Shown here piece by piece: positions 7,601 to 15,708 of a stretch of 64,000 nucleotides of DNA. Origin of the DNA: Scheffersomyces stipitis CBS 6054 (lineage: Eukaryota; Ascomycota; Pichiomycetes; Serinales; Debaryomycetaceae); contig NC_009048.1 of the NCBI RefSeq assembly GCF_000209165.1, forward strand, positions 310,001 to 374,000, read 5' to 3'. A program made the translations under genes and the position numbers. The notes below the pieces were generated by a model that worked only from the letters and a program-made list of their open reading frames with translations, ran no database searches and was not told the origin of the DNA. The first letter of the stretch is position 1. Each line of letters starts with the position of its first letter.

Positions 7601-10242
7601 GAAGGCACCGGTGTAGGAGTCGACGGAGGCTGCGACAGAGGAGTAGTGGATGCAGCAGGAGAGACCGGTGCCGAAGCAGACGACAGAGCGGCAGATGAAC
7701 CTGGCGATTGAACAACAGTACTGCCAGATGGCGTCGATGGAGGCGAGGGAGATGGGGCCAGAGACACACGAGGACCCTGAGTGAGGCCTGGAGCAGGTGC
7801 CAGAATAGAAGGAAAACTTCCACCACCACTACCTCCACCACCAATGGAGGTAGTCGATACAACAGTAGACGTCAGAGGTCTAGCAAAAGGAAAGACATTT
7901 TCTTGGAACCGAACATGAGAAGAGGTAATCACTTGTCTGGTAGCGAGATCATAAACAAGATGAGCCTTCCGAAACGGATCAGATCCAAGATAAACACCCT
8001 TGATTGCACGAGCGACCAACTTCAGTTGACGGTGATTGGGTGGAACATTCACAAAGGCAGCACACCCAAACACTTTAAGTTGAGATAAGATAGGCCTCGC
8101 GCCATGCCAGAGTTCAAATGGCGAGCGATTTTGGAGAACAGGTGTTGGTAGCCGGTTTAGGAGAAATGCAGCATGTTGGAGTGCATGCGGGAAGAGCGGT
8201 GAAGGAAGAGAACACGCAGTGATCATGGTACGCGTTTTGTCAAGAACGGAGCGAATGGCTCTTTCAGCACGTCCATTTTGGTGTGAGTTACCAGGCACAG
8301 TGAGCTGGGTCTGGATACCTTCTGCCGCAAAGAATGAAGTAAGCGTCAGATTGACAAACTCACCTCCATTGTCAGAACGAAAGTTACAGACACGGTAGCC
8401 ACCACGACTGGAGAAGTGGTTTGTCCATGCCTTAATAACTTTGATAATGAAGTCCGCAGCATCCGATTTCTTGAGAATAGGGCCAACAGCCTTGAAGCGA
8501 GTAAAGTCGTCAAGAAGAATACAAAAATAAAACAACGAGGAGGGACCACCGGCATGAGGACCGGATAAGTCACAGTGAAGAAGTTGCAAGGGAGCAGATG
8601 TGACTGGACCGGTGGTCGTTTTGGGAATAACCCGAGTGCTCTTGGAGCGAAGACATGCTTCACATGAAATCGAGTCGTGAACAGCCGTGCGAGGCATGTT
8701 CGGATATTTCAAGGCCAGACGAACGACAGTCGGAGAAGGGTGGCCAAGGCGAGCATGGACAAGAGCAGAGGCAGAAATAGGTGCCACAACAGGGTCCGCA
8801 GCAGGAGCAGCGACCGTAACAGGAGCGGGGGCCGAGTAGGCAGAGTGGTCAGCCCGCGAGACAGTCGAGGGGCGGACAATTTCAAGACACAGCAAGTAAA
8901 GATTTCTCAGGTCTCTGGTAGCAAGTTGGCCATACTTGGGGTGAACAATATCATCATGAGAGATAACAAGCTTGTCGCCCGTAGTAGTAACAGCCAGGAT
9001 GGAAAGAAGATTCTGAGTACAGTCAGGAACGTAAAGAACATTGAACACCCGAATCTTTTGACCATGGAGATCAAACACAAGAGTACCACGACCGGCAATC
9101 GAGAGAGGCTCGTGACCGGCGTTCATGACAGAACCAGAGTGAGGAATGATGTCATGGAAGAGACTTCTATCGTTACAAATGTGGGTAGAAGCACCTGAAT
9201 CAAAAATAAAGCTGGCAGAGGAAGAAGAAGCCAAGAGAGCATAGTGGGTGTAGTGAGCGAGATGAGCATAGTAAGCACCAGGTTGGTCAAAACCAAAAGT
9301 CAGAGCATCATCAGTGAGAGCATAATGAGCAGCAGGCTTTGGACGAGAGCCGTGCTTCCTGCGGTGCTTTCCTGGACCGCCAGGACCGAAGCGTGAGGCC
9401 ATACGAGGAACTTCACCCTCACGATAAGGAGCAGGGCAGTTCTTGGCCATGTGACCACACCCATAGCAGTTGTAGCAATCAAGCTGCCAAATCAGATCCG
9501 TACCTTTAGCCTTGATCAAGTTCCTGGTGACAGGACCCGAAGGTGAAGACAAGGAGGTAAGGGCATAAGCAGATTGAGACGAGGACAGGACCAGCAAGGC
9601 GGAGGACGTGGCAGGAGGAGAAAGTTCATCATGATAAGCAAAGAAATTGAGAACTTCGTCCGCAGTCACCGTGGGAGTCAGGCGAACTTGAGAAAAGAAT
9701 AGATCTCTCACCTTGGAGTTTCCCGTACCATAAAGGAAGAGGAGCGCTTTCATGGAGTCGTTATCGTACTTCGTCATAAACGCAGTCAACTTTTCAGCAA
9801 TCAAGAACCCAGCTTCAGTCGTAATAGTCGGATCAGCAAGGCGACCAAATAAGTACTTGAGATAACCGACCGCATCCCTAGAGCTGGCGATCGCATACTT
9901 GGTTTCGACAGCTTTCCAAGTTTCGACACCCAGAGAGTAGTGCGTGAACAATGACTGAACGTCAGGCTTCATACACTTGAGGATAAGCTCACGGAGCTTG
10001 TGGCTTAACGCCTGCTGGTCAGTAAAGGTGATGGAAAGTTCTTTCTCTGAAAGATAAGCAGCAATCTCTGTAGCCAAGACACAGCTACTGAACATACCAG
10101 TCATCCAGTCTTTCCATTCCAGAAAGTTCTCACGGCCTCTGAGGAGAAGAGTATCAATGACCATGAGGCCGGAATTTAATTGGCTCATAACCTGTTGAAC
10201 TGTTTGCTTTGGAAGCTCAGTAGATTGAATCGGATTGTTCAT
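4663..10242 (-). CDS. Gag-Pol polyprotein of copy B, 1859 aa
   Basis: One uninterrupted frame encodes the whole element. I chose ATG 10242 (MNNPIQSTEL) because it lies in the LTR downstream of the TATTTAAG box at 10347-10353. The longer frame to 10407 would start upstream of that box. Seen in order: a Gag CCHC knuckle CYNCYGCGHMAKNC (near 9436-9477); protease DSGASTH (near 9190); integrase HHCC and DDE core with DNGGEF and NGRAERAIRS (about 8700-8100); a long Ser/Pro hinge with tandem repeats and acidic patches (about 7900-6450); RT with QMDVSTAFLNG and YVDDLLIAS (near 5580); RNase H with DSDWGSDSSDRK and TEAEYMAL (about 5110-4960). The stop lies 20 bp from the polypurine tract. The protein runs through the primer site, which encodes Val-Met-Ser. 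It contains CTG codons, so some Leu would be Ser in a CTG-clade host. Confidence 0.95.
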   Translation of the reverse strand: MNNPIQSTELPKQTVQQVMSQLNSGLMVIDTLLLRGRENFLEWKDWMTGMFSSCVLATEIAAYLSEKELSITFTDQQALSHKLRELILKCMKPDVQSLFTHYSLGVETWKAVETKYAIASSRDAVGYLKYLFGRLADPTITTEAGFLIAEKLTAFMTKYDNDSMKALLFLYGTGNSKVRDLFFSQVRLTPTVTADEVLNFFAYHDELSPPATSSALLVLSSSQSAYALTSLSSPSGPVTRNLIKAKGTDLIWQLDCYNCYGCGHMAKNCPAPYREGEVPRMASRFGPGGPGKHRRKHGSRPKPAAHYALTDDALTFGFDQPGAYYAHLAHYTHYALLASSSSASFIFDSGASTHICNDRSLFHDIIPHSGSVMNAGHEPLSIAGRGTLVFDLHGQKIRVFNVLYVPDCTQNLLSILAVTTTGDKLVISHDDIVHPKYGQLATRDLRNLYLLCLEIVRPSTVSRADHSAYSAPAPVTVAAPAADPVVAPISASALVHARLGHPSPTVVRLALKYPNMPRTAVHDSISCEACLRSKSTRVIPKTTTGPVTSAPLQLLHCDLSGPHAGGPSSLFYFCILLDDFTRFKAVGPILKKSDAADFIIKVIKAWTNHFSSRGGYRVCNFRSDNGGEFVNLTLTSFFAAEGIQTQLTVPGNSHQNGRAERAIRSVLDKTRTMITACSLPSPLFPHALQHAAFLLNRLPTPVLQNRSPFELWHGARPILSQLKVFGCAAFVNVPPNHRQLKLVARAIKGVYLGSDPFRKAHLVYDLATRQVITSSHVRFQENVFPFARPLTSTVVSTTSIGGGGSGGGSFPSILAPAPGLTQGPRVSLAPSPSPPSTPSGSTVVQSPGSSAALSSASAPVSPAASTTPLSQPPSTPTPVPSPILVPSPTPSPASTPVPSSAPVPSSAPVPSDTLVLSTSAALTAPSRAVVLAQRSDLPPSDSYELSDDSYTAPASSREVPTLTAPRTVPSLPAPRKVPSLPSTRKVPSLPAPRTVPSLPAPRTVPSLLPVPRNRPSAPTAPLGLPHPAVEAPSPIPGSSSAIPMEIDSTDTEPEPMSEDGYDMEVVSDQEFFDAPDQYGTHPRSSPLISTRSSMDVLLDQEEYPDPSTYMDIVVMDSDDLSSYHDSEMEDASDMDPLPLIRPTSNTDMEDASATYPLPLTRHTPTTQTVVSSTPPPPPQPLPRVVQSDSPQSSPIIEVPDSPPLQSRPQQFLLPPGLSPTRLIELPASGGMELILSLTDRALVPLNSETNNKLTHLVVSRPPPVNGVKHKLTPVPSRDGTHPQTLKRAHRPILVPTRSQRQLNNQNLINYPQRQQIEYITTDSESFSEADNPNDLDYTETHGQPLIMGSSAFMVTIMTPQVPRTYEEATNSPQRERWIEAMNKEFGAQMENSTWTLAELPKGKRALGMKWVYTIKDDGTYKARLVALGFRQKHGIDYEETFAPVIRSESIKLLLAIAAVHKMKIHQMDVSTAFLNGKIDTELYIKQPKGFIDEQYPHMVCKLNKSLYGLKQAPLIWNSTINKFLENNGFIRSKSEFGIYRRNNVILGLYVDDLLIASPRENEIYEAKKLLLNKFKMKDLGLARKFLGINIEQGPDGITANLSDYIKKTLEELNLEELNSVKSPIIQGQHLNQKSKPCDATIYRSIVGKLLYASNTIRGDIAYIVGMLSRYFNEPTEVTLTAAKHVLRYLKGTQKLGQHYTNINDLQVFVDSDWGSDSSDRKSISGYAIKYGGSLISWKSKKQTTTALSTTEAEYMALATVIKEVIWLITFFRELHIPISLPIMIWEDNTSCIKLSEHPVQHERTKHIDIRYHFIRDKIIDNIVKLRQIKSADNVADMFTKGLTPGTFQHLIQLSGMQLS
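7230..7375 (-). repeat. 27-bp tandem repeats in the integrase-RT hinge of copy B
   Basis: Repeats encode variants of PAPRTVPSL (9 residues). The same block in copy A (1-198) has two more units (54 bp). A second 18-bp array (PVPSSA-type) at about 7490-7570 has two fewer units than copy A at about 315-425 (36 bp). All differences keep the frame. Confidence 0.9.
10182..10192 (-). promoter_or_regulatory. Primer-binding site of copy B (half-tRNA iMet)
   Basis: GGTTATGAGCC on the element strand directly abuts the 5' LTR. It matches the complement of the initiator tRNA-Met anticodon arm and not the usual tRNA 3' end. Confidence 0.87.
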
Positions 10243-10585
10243 AATGTAGGACAGTATATTGATTAACTTATTTAAGATAGATAATTTCCATATAGAAGAA
10301 GAAAAGTTATAGAAAGTTAGAAAGGAGAAGGGGGAGTAAGACCCCCTTAAATAGATGCCAAATACAATCACAGGCTGACCCCTCATCGGGATGAAATGAA
10401 ACGACATGACCAGAATTTCAGGTTAGTCGGACATAATTGATTCTCATTGGTAGATGTTATCTTATCACATTACTGTGCACAATTATGTCTGAATGGCTGC
10501 AAATCCTGCATTCATAAAGTTTACGCATTGGATTAAAAATAGAATATAGAATATGCTTTTAGGTTTGATATCAGCATATTCAACA
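10193..10585 (-). repeat. 5' LTR of copy B
   Basis: It has TGTTGA/TCAACA ends and a TATTTAAG promoter-like box at 10347-10353 (element strand) about 105 bp before the gag ATG at 10242. It matches the 3' LTR. Confidence 0.93.
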
Positions 10586-10590
10586 ATCAT
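10586..10590. repeat. Target-site duplication of copy B, right copy (ATCAT)
   Basis: It matches 4238-4242. Confidence 0.9.
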
Positions 10591-10730
10591 ATCCTTGATA
10601 TGATATGTGATTGGCTATCACAAGAGCTGCAGCCAAATCTATTAGATTATCAATATCCGGTATCTACGATATTTTCTAGATCATGCATATTCATGCATTA
10701 TCAAACTTTATCTAATACCGGATTTCAACA
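10591..10730 (-). repeat. Right part of the split third-family LTR
   Basis: It continues 3957-4242 after the copy B insertion and ends in TTTCAACA. The next bases (GCCTCCCTT) are a polypurine tract on the minus strand, as expected beside a 3' LTR. Confidence 0.6.
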
Positions 10731-10940
10731 GCCTCCCTTAATCTAATAGTCTCTTCACGAAATCCCTGCTAACGCTCTTAATTTTATGTGTTGTGGTTTT
10801 GCTAGCGCCTTTGTGAATATGTCGGCTATATTGAATTCAGATTTGACAGGTATTAATTTTATGGTCTCCTCTTTTATCCTTTCACGGATGAAATGGTATC
10901 TTATGTCGATATGCTTAGTCCTCAGATGAACGGTTGGATG
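10731..10940 (-). pseudogene. RNase H / pol C-terminal relic of a third copia family
   Basis: The minus strand reads RTKHIDIRYHFIRERIKEE, then ADIFTKALAKPQ and a stop (near 10771) just before the polypurine tract and LTR. This is the conserved end of copia RNase H. It differs from both full families in this window, so it represents a third lineage. It is cut at 10940 by insertion of the second-family element. Only about 55 codons remain. Confidence 0.8.
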
Positions 10941-11301
10941 TGTTGAAATTCAGAGAATTGAAACTATAATTGTAATCTAACAATCAGATAACTATGTGCA
11001 GTACTGGCTGCAAATTTACAAATAAGGAAGTTCCACTGGTCCTATCTCTGAGAATAGGAGTAACCCCTTATCAGACCCGCCTCAACGGAATAGAACTTAT
11101 CCGTAATGAAATTGGAGGCGGGCTAGAGATAAGAATAGGGGGAGATAAGAATATGAATAAGGGGGAAGATAAGGGGTTCTGAACAATATAAATATGGTAG
11201 GATATTCTCCAATATCAGAAGAATAATCAGAACTTGAAATTGAACTTCATTATCAAGAGTTAACTATATCTTTATTAATATACAATGTCTAATTTTCAAC
11301 A
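10941..11301 (+). repeat. 5' LTR of the second-family element (361 bp)
   Basis: It starts TGTTGAAATT and ends TTTTCAACA. A TATAAATA box lies at 11187-11194, about 90 bp before the gag ATG at 11285, which is inside the LTR. Related inverted copies are at 15351-15708 and 16563-16915. Confidence 0.9.
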
Positions 11302-14300
11302 GGTTATGAGCCAATCCGTCTCAAACATCAAGTTTGATGACTCCCAGAAACTAGTTTCGCGTTTCAACTATCGTGAATGGCGTACGCGTATGGAGGTCAC
11401 TATTGGGACTCTTGGTATGGAGTTCCGGGGTTTCATTGAAAAATCTGAACCACCTACCGAGGCTTCGTTGTTTATTCTTTTTAACCTGACGCTTCAGCTG
11501 CTTATTGACAAGACGGTGTCTAAAGAGATTGTTGATTCTCTTCTTGCCGAGAATCTTTCTGGTCAGGCTCTTTGGGAGGCTATCCACGTCAATTATTCGG
11601 TTATGACGTACTCTGAGAAGGTCGAGTACGTTACTGGTTTGGTCGCTAAGATTAGTGACACGTCGGTCAGTACTACTGTTCAGTTATCGGCTGCCAAGCT
11701 GCTTTCTACCTACTTTGCTGAGCAGCCTCCTACTGACATTCCTGGTCTCCTCTATCTTACACACTGTAAGCTGGACCATATTTTGTCTAAGTTCAAGGAA
11801 CTTGGTGCTACCTTGGATCTCACTGACCTCAAATCGTTCCTAAAACGGATCGATGCCTCACTGTCTTCCACGCCTGGGTCTGTGTTCACGGTGACTACTC
11901 TCTCCTCTGCTGGACTGAAGTCTCACCAGAAAGCTCCTGCCACCTCTCCTATCTGGAATACCCGTTGCTATACGTGCTCTGGTAAGGGCCACCGTTCGAA
12001 TGTTTGTACTTCCCCTGTTCTCAAGTGTACCAATTGTCTTGGTAATGGCCACAAGGCCACTAGCTGTCCTTCTCCTGTTCGTACTGGACATTTCCTGTCG
12101 TCCCGTACCTCTCTGTCTCCTCGTGTTCATTCTTTTTCTACTGCCGCTGGTGATGCCTTTGCATCCACCCCATCCACCCAGGCGTATTCCCTCAATGTAT
12201 CCCCTTCTATGTTATTGGCCTCCACTGATTTCCTTATTGATTCTGGTGCTTCGTATCATATCTGTAATGATCCTACCTTGTTTTGGGACTTCAAGCCCAC
12301 TGTTTCGTCGAAAGCTGGTTCTATTTTTGGCGCTAATGGCGCCCCTCTCCCTGTTTGTGGTTCTGGTACTGTCAAGTTTCTTGCCGGTAAAACTCCTGTT
12401 GAACTTCATGATGTCTACTACGTCCCTGGATGTGCCAGGAACCTCGTTTCCCTTGCTGTTGCTGCTGCTCGTAGCAAATCTAATTTCAACTTTCTGCCAA
12501 CTGCCGTCTCTCATCCTGTGTTAGGACTTGTTGGCTCTGTTCTTCCTGACTCCAACCTTTACAAGTTTACGCTTTCACTTGTTCGTCCTCCTGCTCCTGT
12601 TCATGCTTTATCTGTACTTCATGATCGCCTAGGTCACCCTCATGCCGCATTGGAAAAGACGATTATCTCTAAATATGATCTAGCCTCTTATCTGCCTGCA
12701 GCATGTGAAAGTTGCAATGTCGCAAAGAGCACTCGTCATGTTCCTAAGTCTTCCATCGCTACGGTCACCACAGCTCCCTTACAGTTACTTCACTCTGATG
12801 TATCAGGTCCTCACTTCCCGAAGTCCTCCTATCCTCCTGAGAAGTACTTTCTTATCATTGTTGATGACTTCACCAAGTTAAAATGGGTAATCCCCATTGC
12901 ACAGAAGTCCGAAGTCTCCGCTCAATTGATTCGACACATCAAGCTCTTTCATTCTTTCTTCTCCACTCGTGGTGGATACCGTGTCGGTAGTATTCGTACT
13001 GATAACGGGGGTGAGTATGTCAATTCCACGTTGACCAAATTCCTTCAGGACGAAGGGATTTCTCATCAGAGAACGGTGCCTTATAATTCTCATCAGAATG
13101 GTACCGCTGAACGTGCTATTCGTACCATTCTTGATAAAGCCCGAACCCTTCTGACTCATGGTTCGGTGCCTGCTGTGTTCTGGCCGTATGCTGTTGTCTG
13201 TGCTGCCTATCTTATTAATCGTCAACCCCTGCTACAAGCACCGTTCGTGTCTCCGTATGAGCGTTGGTTCCAGATCCGCCCCGTTATTGCGCATCTCCGT
13301 CCTTATGGATGTGCTGCTTATGCCCATATCCCTGAATCTCACCGTCCACTGAAGTTTTCTGAAAGGGCCATCACTGGGGTGATGTTAGGGTACGATGGAT
13401 CTCGCCATGCTTATCTCATCTATGAAATGCACTCTCGCAAAGTTGTTTGTTCTAATGCTGTTACGTTCAACGAACTGTTGTTCCCCTTTGCTTCTCTGCC
13501 TGGTCTCCCAGTTCCCCTGTCTACCGTGTCTCCCGTGTCTACCGTGTCTATGCCTATCCTGTCTATCTCTGTGTCCCTTCCTGGGGGTGTGTCTGCCCCA
13601 CCTCTTCCTGTTCGTTCTATGTTGCTGCCTATTTCTGATCTTCTGTCTGATGATGTGGCCATGGCTGGTGACGCTGCCATGGCTGATGACGATACTATTG
13701 TTGATAATGGTACCGTAATTGATGACGTCGTCCTGCCTGTTGCTAGTAAACTGCTTGTTGCTAGTAGGCTGGCTGATGAAGGTGCTCTGGCTGATGATTC
13801 GGCCATGTCCGATGATTATGTCATGGATGATGAGACTATGTCTCTCGCACCGATACCATCTTGTTCCGACTACGACTCGTGCTATTCTTATGACTCGGAT
13901 ATTTCTCCTGAGGCGGATGATGATGAAACCCTTCCCATACAGCCTACCACCGTGATTTCTCCTGTTTCTCTGCGCGCTTCTTCCAATGCTTCTTCACGTC
14001 CGCAACGTCTTGCTGGCCCTGCACTTCCTCTTCTTCTCACTCATGAATCCAATTCTGGGGGGAAACAGATTCAGATCCACAGCAAGTCTCATGCATCGGG
14101 AAGAACTTACGATACACCAAATATGAATCAGGAAGAGATAAGTGAGCAAAGGCTCACTAAACATAAACTTACACCAGTTCCCTCTTATGACAATGCTGTG
14201 GCTCACAAGAAGGTTAGAATTGAATACATAAGTGACTACGAAGGAGGTTCTCCTGAGTCTTTAAATGATGATCCAAATGATGAAGATTACCAAATGTCAG

Positions 14301-15388
14301 AAGCAAATGTGGTAATTCGAGGACATGCGTTCACGGCTACAACAAGTGTTTTAGGTAGCCCCAAGATTCCCAGAAGCTATAGCGAAGCTGTCGGAAGCCA
14401 AGACGCTGGGAAATGGATAGAAGCAATGAACGATGAAATGTCTGCACATGAAATGAACCAGACGTGGGTTCTTGCAGACAAACCAAATGATAAAACAAAA
14501 GTGTTAGGTGTGAGATGGGTGTATACCATCAAGGATGATGGTCGATACAAAGCAAGATTAGTCGCAAGAGGTTTTCAACAGAGATATGGTGTTGATTACG
14601 AAGAAACCTTTGCTCCAGTAATCAGAAGTGAGAGTGTAAAGGTGCTACTCTCCGTATCTGCTGTGTATGGGATGAAAGTTCATCAGATGGATGTAACGAC
14701 AGCATTCCTAAATGGAAAAATCGATTTACCAATATTCATGAATCAACCAGATGGATTCAAGCATACAAATGAACTTGGGAAAGTATGCAAACTCAACAAG
14801 TCACTCTATGGTCTAAAGCAAGCTCCGTTGATATGGAACAAGACAATAAATGCGTTTCTTGAGAAGGTGGGGTTTGTTAGGTCGCAAGCTGAATTCGGAT
14901 TATACAAAAGAAAGAACACCATTGTTGGTTTATATGTGGATGACCTATTGATAGCAAGCAGTAATGAAAATGAGATCAAGGCTATCAAAGAATTGTTAAA
15001 GAAGGAATTCAAGATGAAAGACCTCGGCATTGCACAGAAGTTCCTTGGAATAAACATACAGCAATCAGAAAAGGGTATTAGAGCCCATTTGGGAGACTAC
15101 ATTGACAAAATCTTGGAGGAATTCTCAATGCAAGATTGCAACCCAGTTGGAACTGTTGCAATTCCAAATGCTCAGCTAGATAAAGATGAAACCAAGATTC
15201 TTGCCAATCCTACAATTTACAGATCCATTGTTGGCAAGTTATTATATGCTAGTAACACCATTCGGGGAGATATTAGCTTCATTACTGGCATGCTCAGCCG
15301 GTACTTTCAGAATCCTAGAGAGGGACATCTAGTAGCAGCTAAACATGTACTGTTGAAAATTAGACATTGTATATTAATAAAGATATAG
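11285..15388 (+). CDS. Gag-Pol polyprotein, second family, truncated in RNase H
   Basis: The frame starts in the LTR (MSNFQQVMSQ) and is open for 1367 codons. The last 13 codons are read from the foreign inverted LTR. Visible order: Gag with two CCHC knuckles (CYTCSGKGHRSNVC, CTNCLGNGHKATSC; about 11968-12069); protease IDSGASYH (near 12240); integrase with HDRLGHPH, CESCNVAK, TDNGGEY and NGTAERAIR; an acidic Ser/Pro hinge (13.5-14.0 kb); RT with QMDVTTAFLNG and YVDDLLIAS (near 14940). RNase H stops after AAKHVL. In-frame CTG codons are common (at least 24 by eye) before about 14.04 kb, and I found none after it. Probably inactive for lack of RNase H and a 3' LTR. Confidence 0.9.
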   Translation: MSNFQQVMSQSVSNIKFDDSQKLVSRFNYREWRTRMEVTIGTLGMEFRGFIEKSEPPTEASLFILFNLTLQLLIDKTVSKEIVDSLLAENLSGQALWEAIHVNYSVMTYSEKVEYVTGLVAKISDTSVSTTVQLSAAKLLSTYFAEQPPTDIPGLLYLTHCKLDHILSKFKELGATLDLTDLKSFLKRIDASLSSTPGSVFTVTTLSSAGLKSHQKAPATSPIWNTRCYTCSGKGHRSNVCTSPVLKCTNCLGNGHKATSCPSPVRTGHFLSSRTSLSPRVHSFSTAAGDAFASTPSTQAYSLNVSPSMLLASTDFLIDSGASYHICNDPTLFWDFKPTVSSKAGSIFGANGAPLPVCGSGTVKFLAGKTPVELHDVYYVPGCARNLVSLAVAAARSKSNFNFLPTAVSHPVLGLVGSVLPDSNLYKFTLSLVRPPAPVHALSVLHDRLGHPHAALEKTIISKYDLASYLPAACESCNVAKSTRHVPKSSIATVTTAPLQLLHSDVSGPHFPKSSYPPEKYFLIIVDDFTKLKWVIPIAQKSEVSAQLIRHIKLFHSFFSTRGGYRVGSIRTDNGGEYVNSTLTKFLQDEGISHQRTVPYNSHQNGTAERAIRTILDKARTLLTHGSVPAVFWPYAVVCAAYLINRQPLLQAPFVSPYERWFQIRPVIAHLRPYGCAAYAHIPESHRPLKFSERAITGVMLGYDGSRHAYLIYEMHSRKVVCSNAVTFNELLFPFASLPGLPVPLSTVSPVSTVSMPILSISVSLPGGVSAPPLPVRSMLLPISDLLSDDVAMAGDAAMADDDTIVDNGTVIDDVVLPVASKLLVASRLADEGALADDSAMSDDYVMDDETMSLAPIPSCSDYDSCYSYDSDISPEADDDETLPIQPTTVISPVSLRASSNASSRPQRLAGPALPLLLTHESNSGGKQIQIHSKSHASGRTYDTPNMNQEEISEQRLTKHKLTPVPSYDNAVAHKKVRIEYISDYEGGSPESLNDDPNDEDYQMSEANVVIRGHAFTATTSVLGSPKIPRSYSEAVGSQDAGKWIEAMNDEMSAHEMNQTWVLADKPNDKTKVLGVRWVYTIKDDGRYKARLVARGFQQRYGVDYEETFAPVIRSESVKVLLSVSAVYGMKVHQMDVTTAFLNGKIDLPIFMNQPDGFKHTNELGKVCKLNKSLYGLKQAPLIWNKTINAFLEKVGFVRSQAEFGLYKRKNTIVGLYVDDLLIASSNENEIKAIKELLKKEFKMKDLGIAQKFLGINIQQSEKGIRAHLGDYIDKILEEFSMQDCNPVGTVAIPNAQLDKDETKILANPTIYRSIVGKLLYASNTIRGDISFITGMLSRYFQNPREGHLVAAKHVLLKIRHCILIKI
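11302..11312 (+). promoter_or_regulatory. Primer-binding site, second family (half-tRNA iMet)
   Basis: GGTTATGAGCC immediately follows the LTR, identical to the first-family primer site although the LTRs are unrelated in sequence. It is translated as part of Gag (Val-Met-Ser). Confidence 0.87.
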
Positions 15389-15708
15389 TTAACTCTTGAT
15401 AATGAAGTTCAATTTCAATTTCTGATTATTCTTCTGATATTGGAGAATATCCTACCATATTTATATTGTTCAGAACCCCTTATCTTCCCCCTTATTCATA
15501 TTCTTATCTCCCCCTATTCTTATCTCTAGCCCGCCTCCAATTTCATTACGGATAAGTTCTATTCCGTTGAGGCGGGTCTGATAAGGGGTTACTCCTATTC
15601 TCAGAGATAGGACCAGTGGAACTTCATTTGTAAATTTGCAGCCAGTACTGCACATAATCGTCCGAATGTTAGATTACAATCATAGTTTCAATTATCTGAA
15701 TTTCAACA
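15351..15708 (-). repeat. Second-family LTR, inverted (3' LTR of element 3 fragment)
   Basis: It has TGTTGAAAAT at the left and TTTCAACA at the right and is the inverse of 10941-11301. It is followed by a polypurine tract (15709-15715, GGGGGGA on the minus strand) and a pol 3' end, so it is a 3' LTR on the minus strand. Confidence 0.88.

Larger units (their letters stand above)
4243..10585 (-). mobile_element. Complete Ty5-like copia retrotransposon copy B (6343 bp)
   Basis: It is structurally complete. It has two 393-bp LTRs (4243-4635 and 10193-10585) with no difference that I can see, an ATCAT target duplication, an iMet primer site, an intact gag-pol frame and a polypurine tract beside the 3' LTR (4636-4642; GGGGGGA on the element strand). 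Matching LTRs and an unbroken ORF indicate a very recent insertion that may still be active. The domain order PR-IN-RT-RH and the half-tRNA primer place it with Ty5. It inserted into an older third-family LTR. Confidence 0.95.
10941..15350 (+). mobile_element. Second-family Ty5-like element, 3' end missing
   Basis: It consists of a 5' LTR (10941-11301), iMet primer site (11302-11312) and gag-pol up to RNase H. At 15350/15351 it joins an LTR of the same family in the opposite orientation, so the end of RNase H, the polypurine tract and the 3' LTR are lost. Its integrase and RT are related to those of copies A and B but clearly divergent, and its Gag carries two zinc knuckles where they have one. 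Confidence 0.9.

Noticed and set aside
4663..10407. Gag-pol start at ATG 10407 (MSFHFIPM)
   Set aside because: It lies upstream of the TATTTAAG promoter box in the LTR, so the mRNA would not include it. ATG 10242 is preferred.
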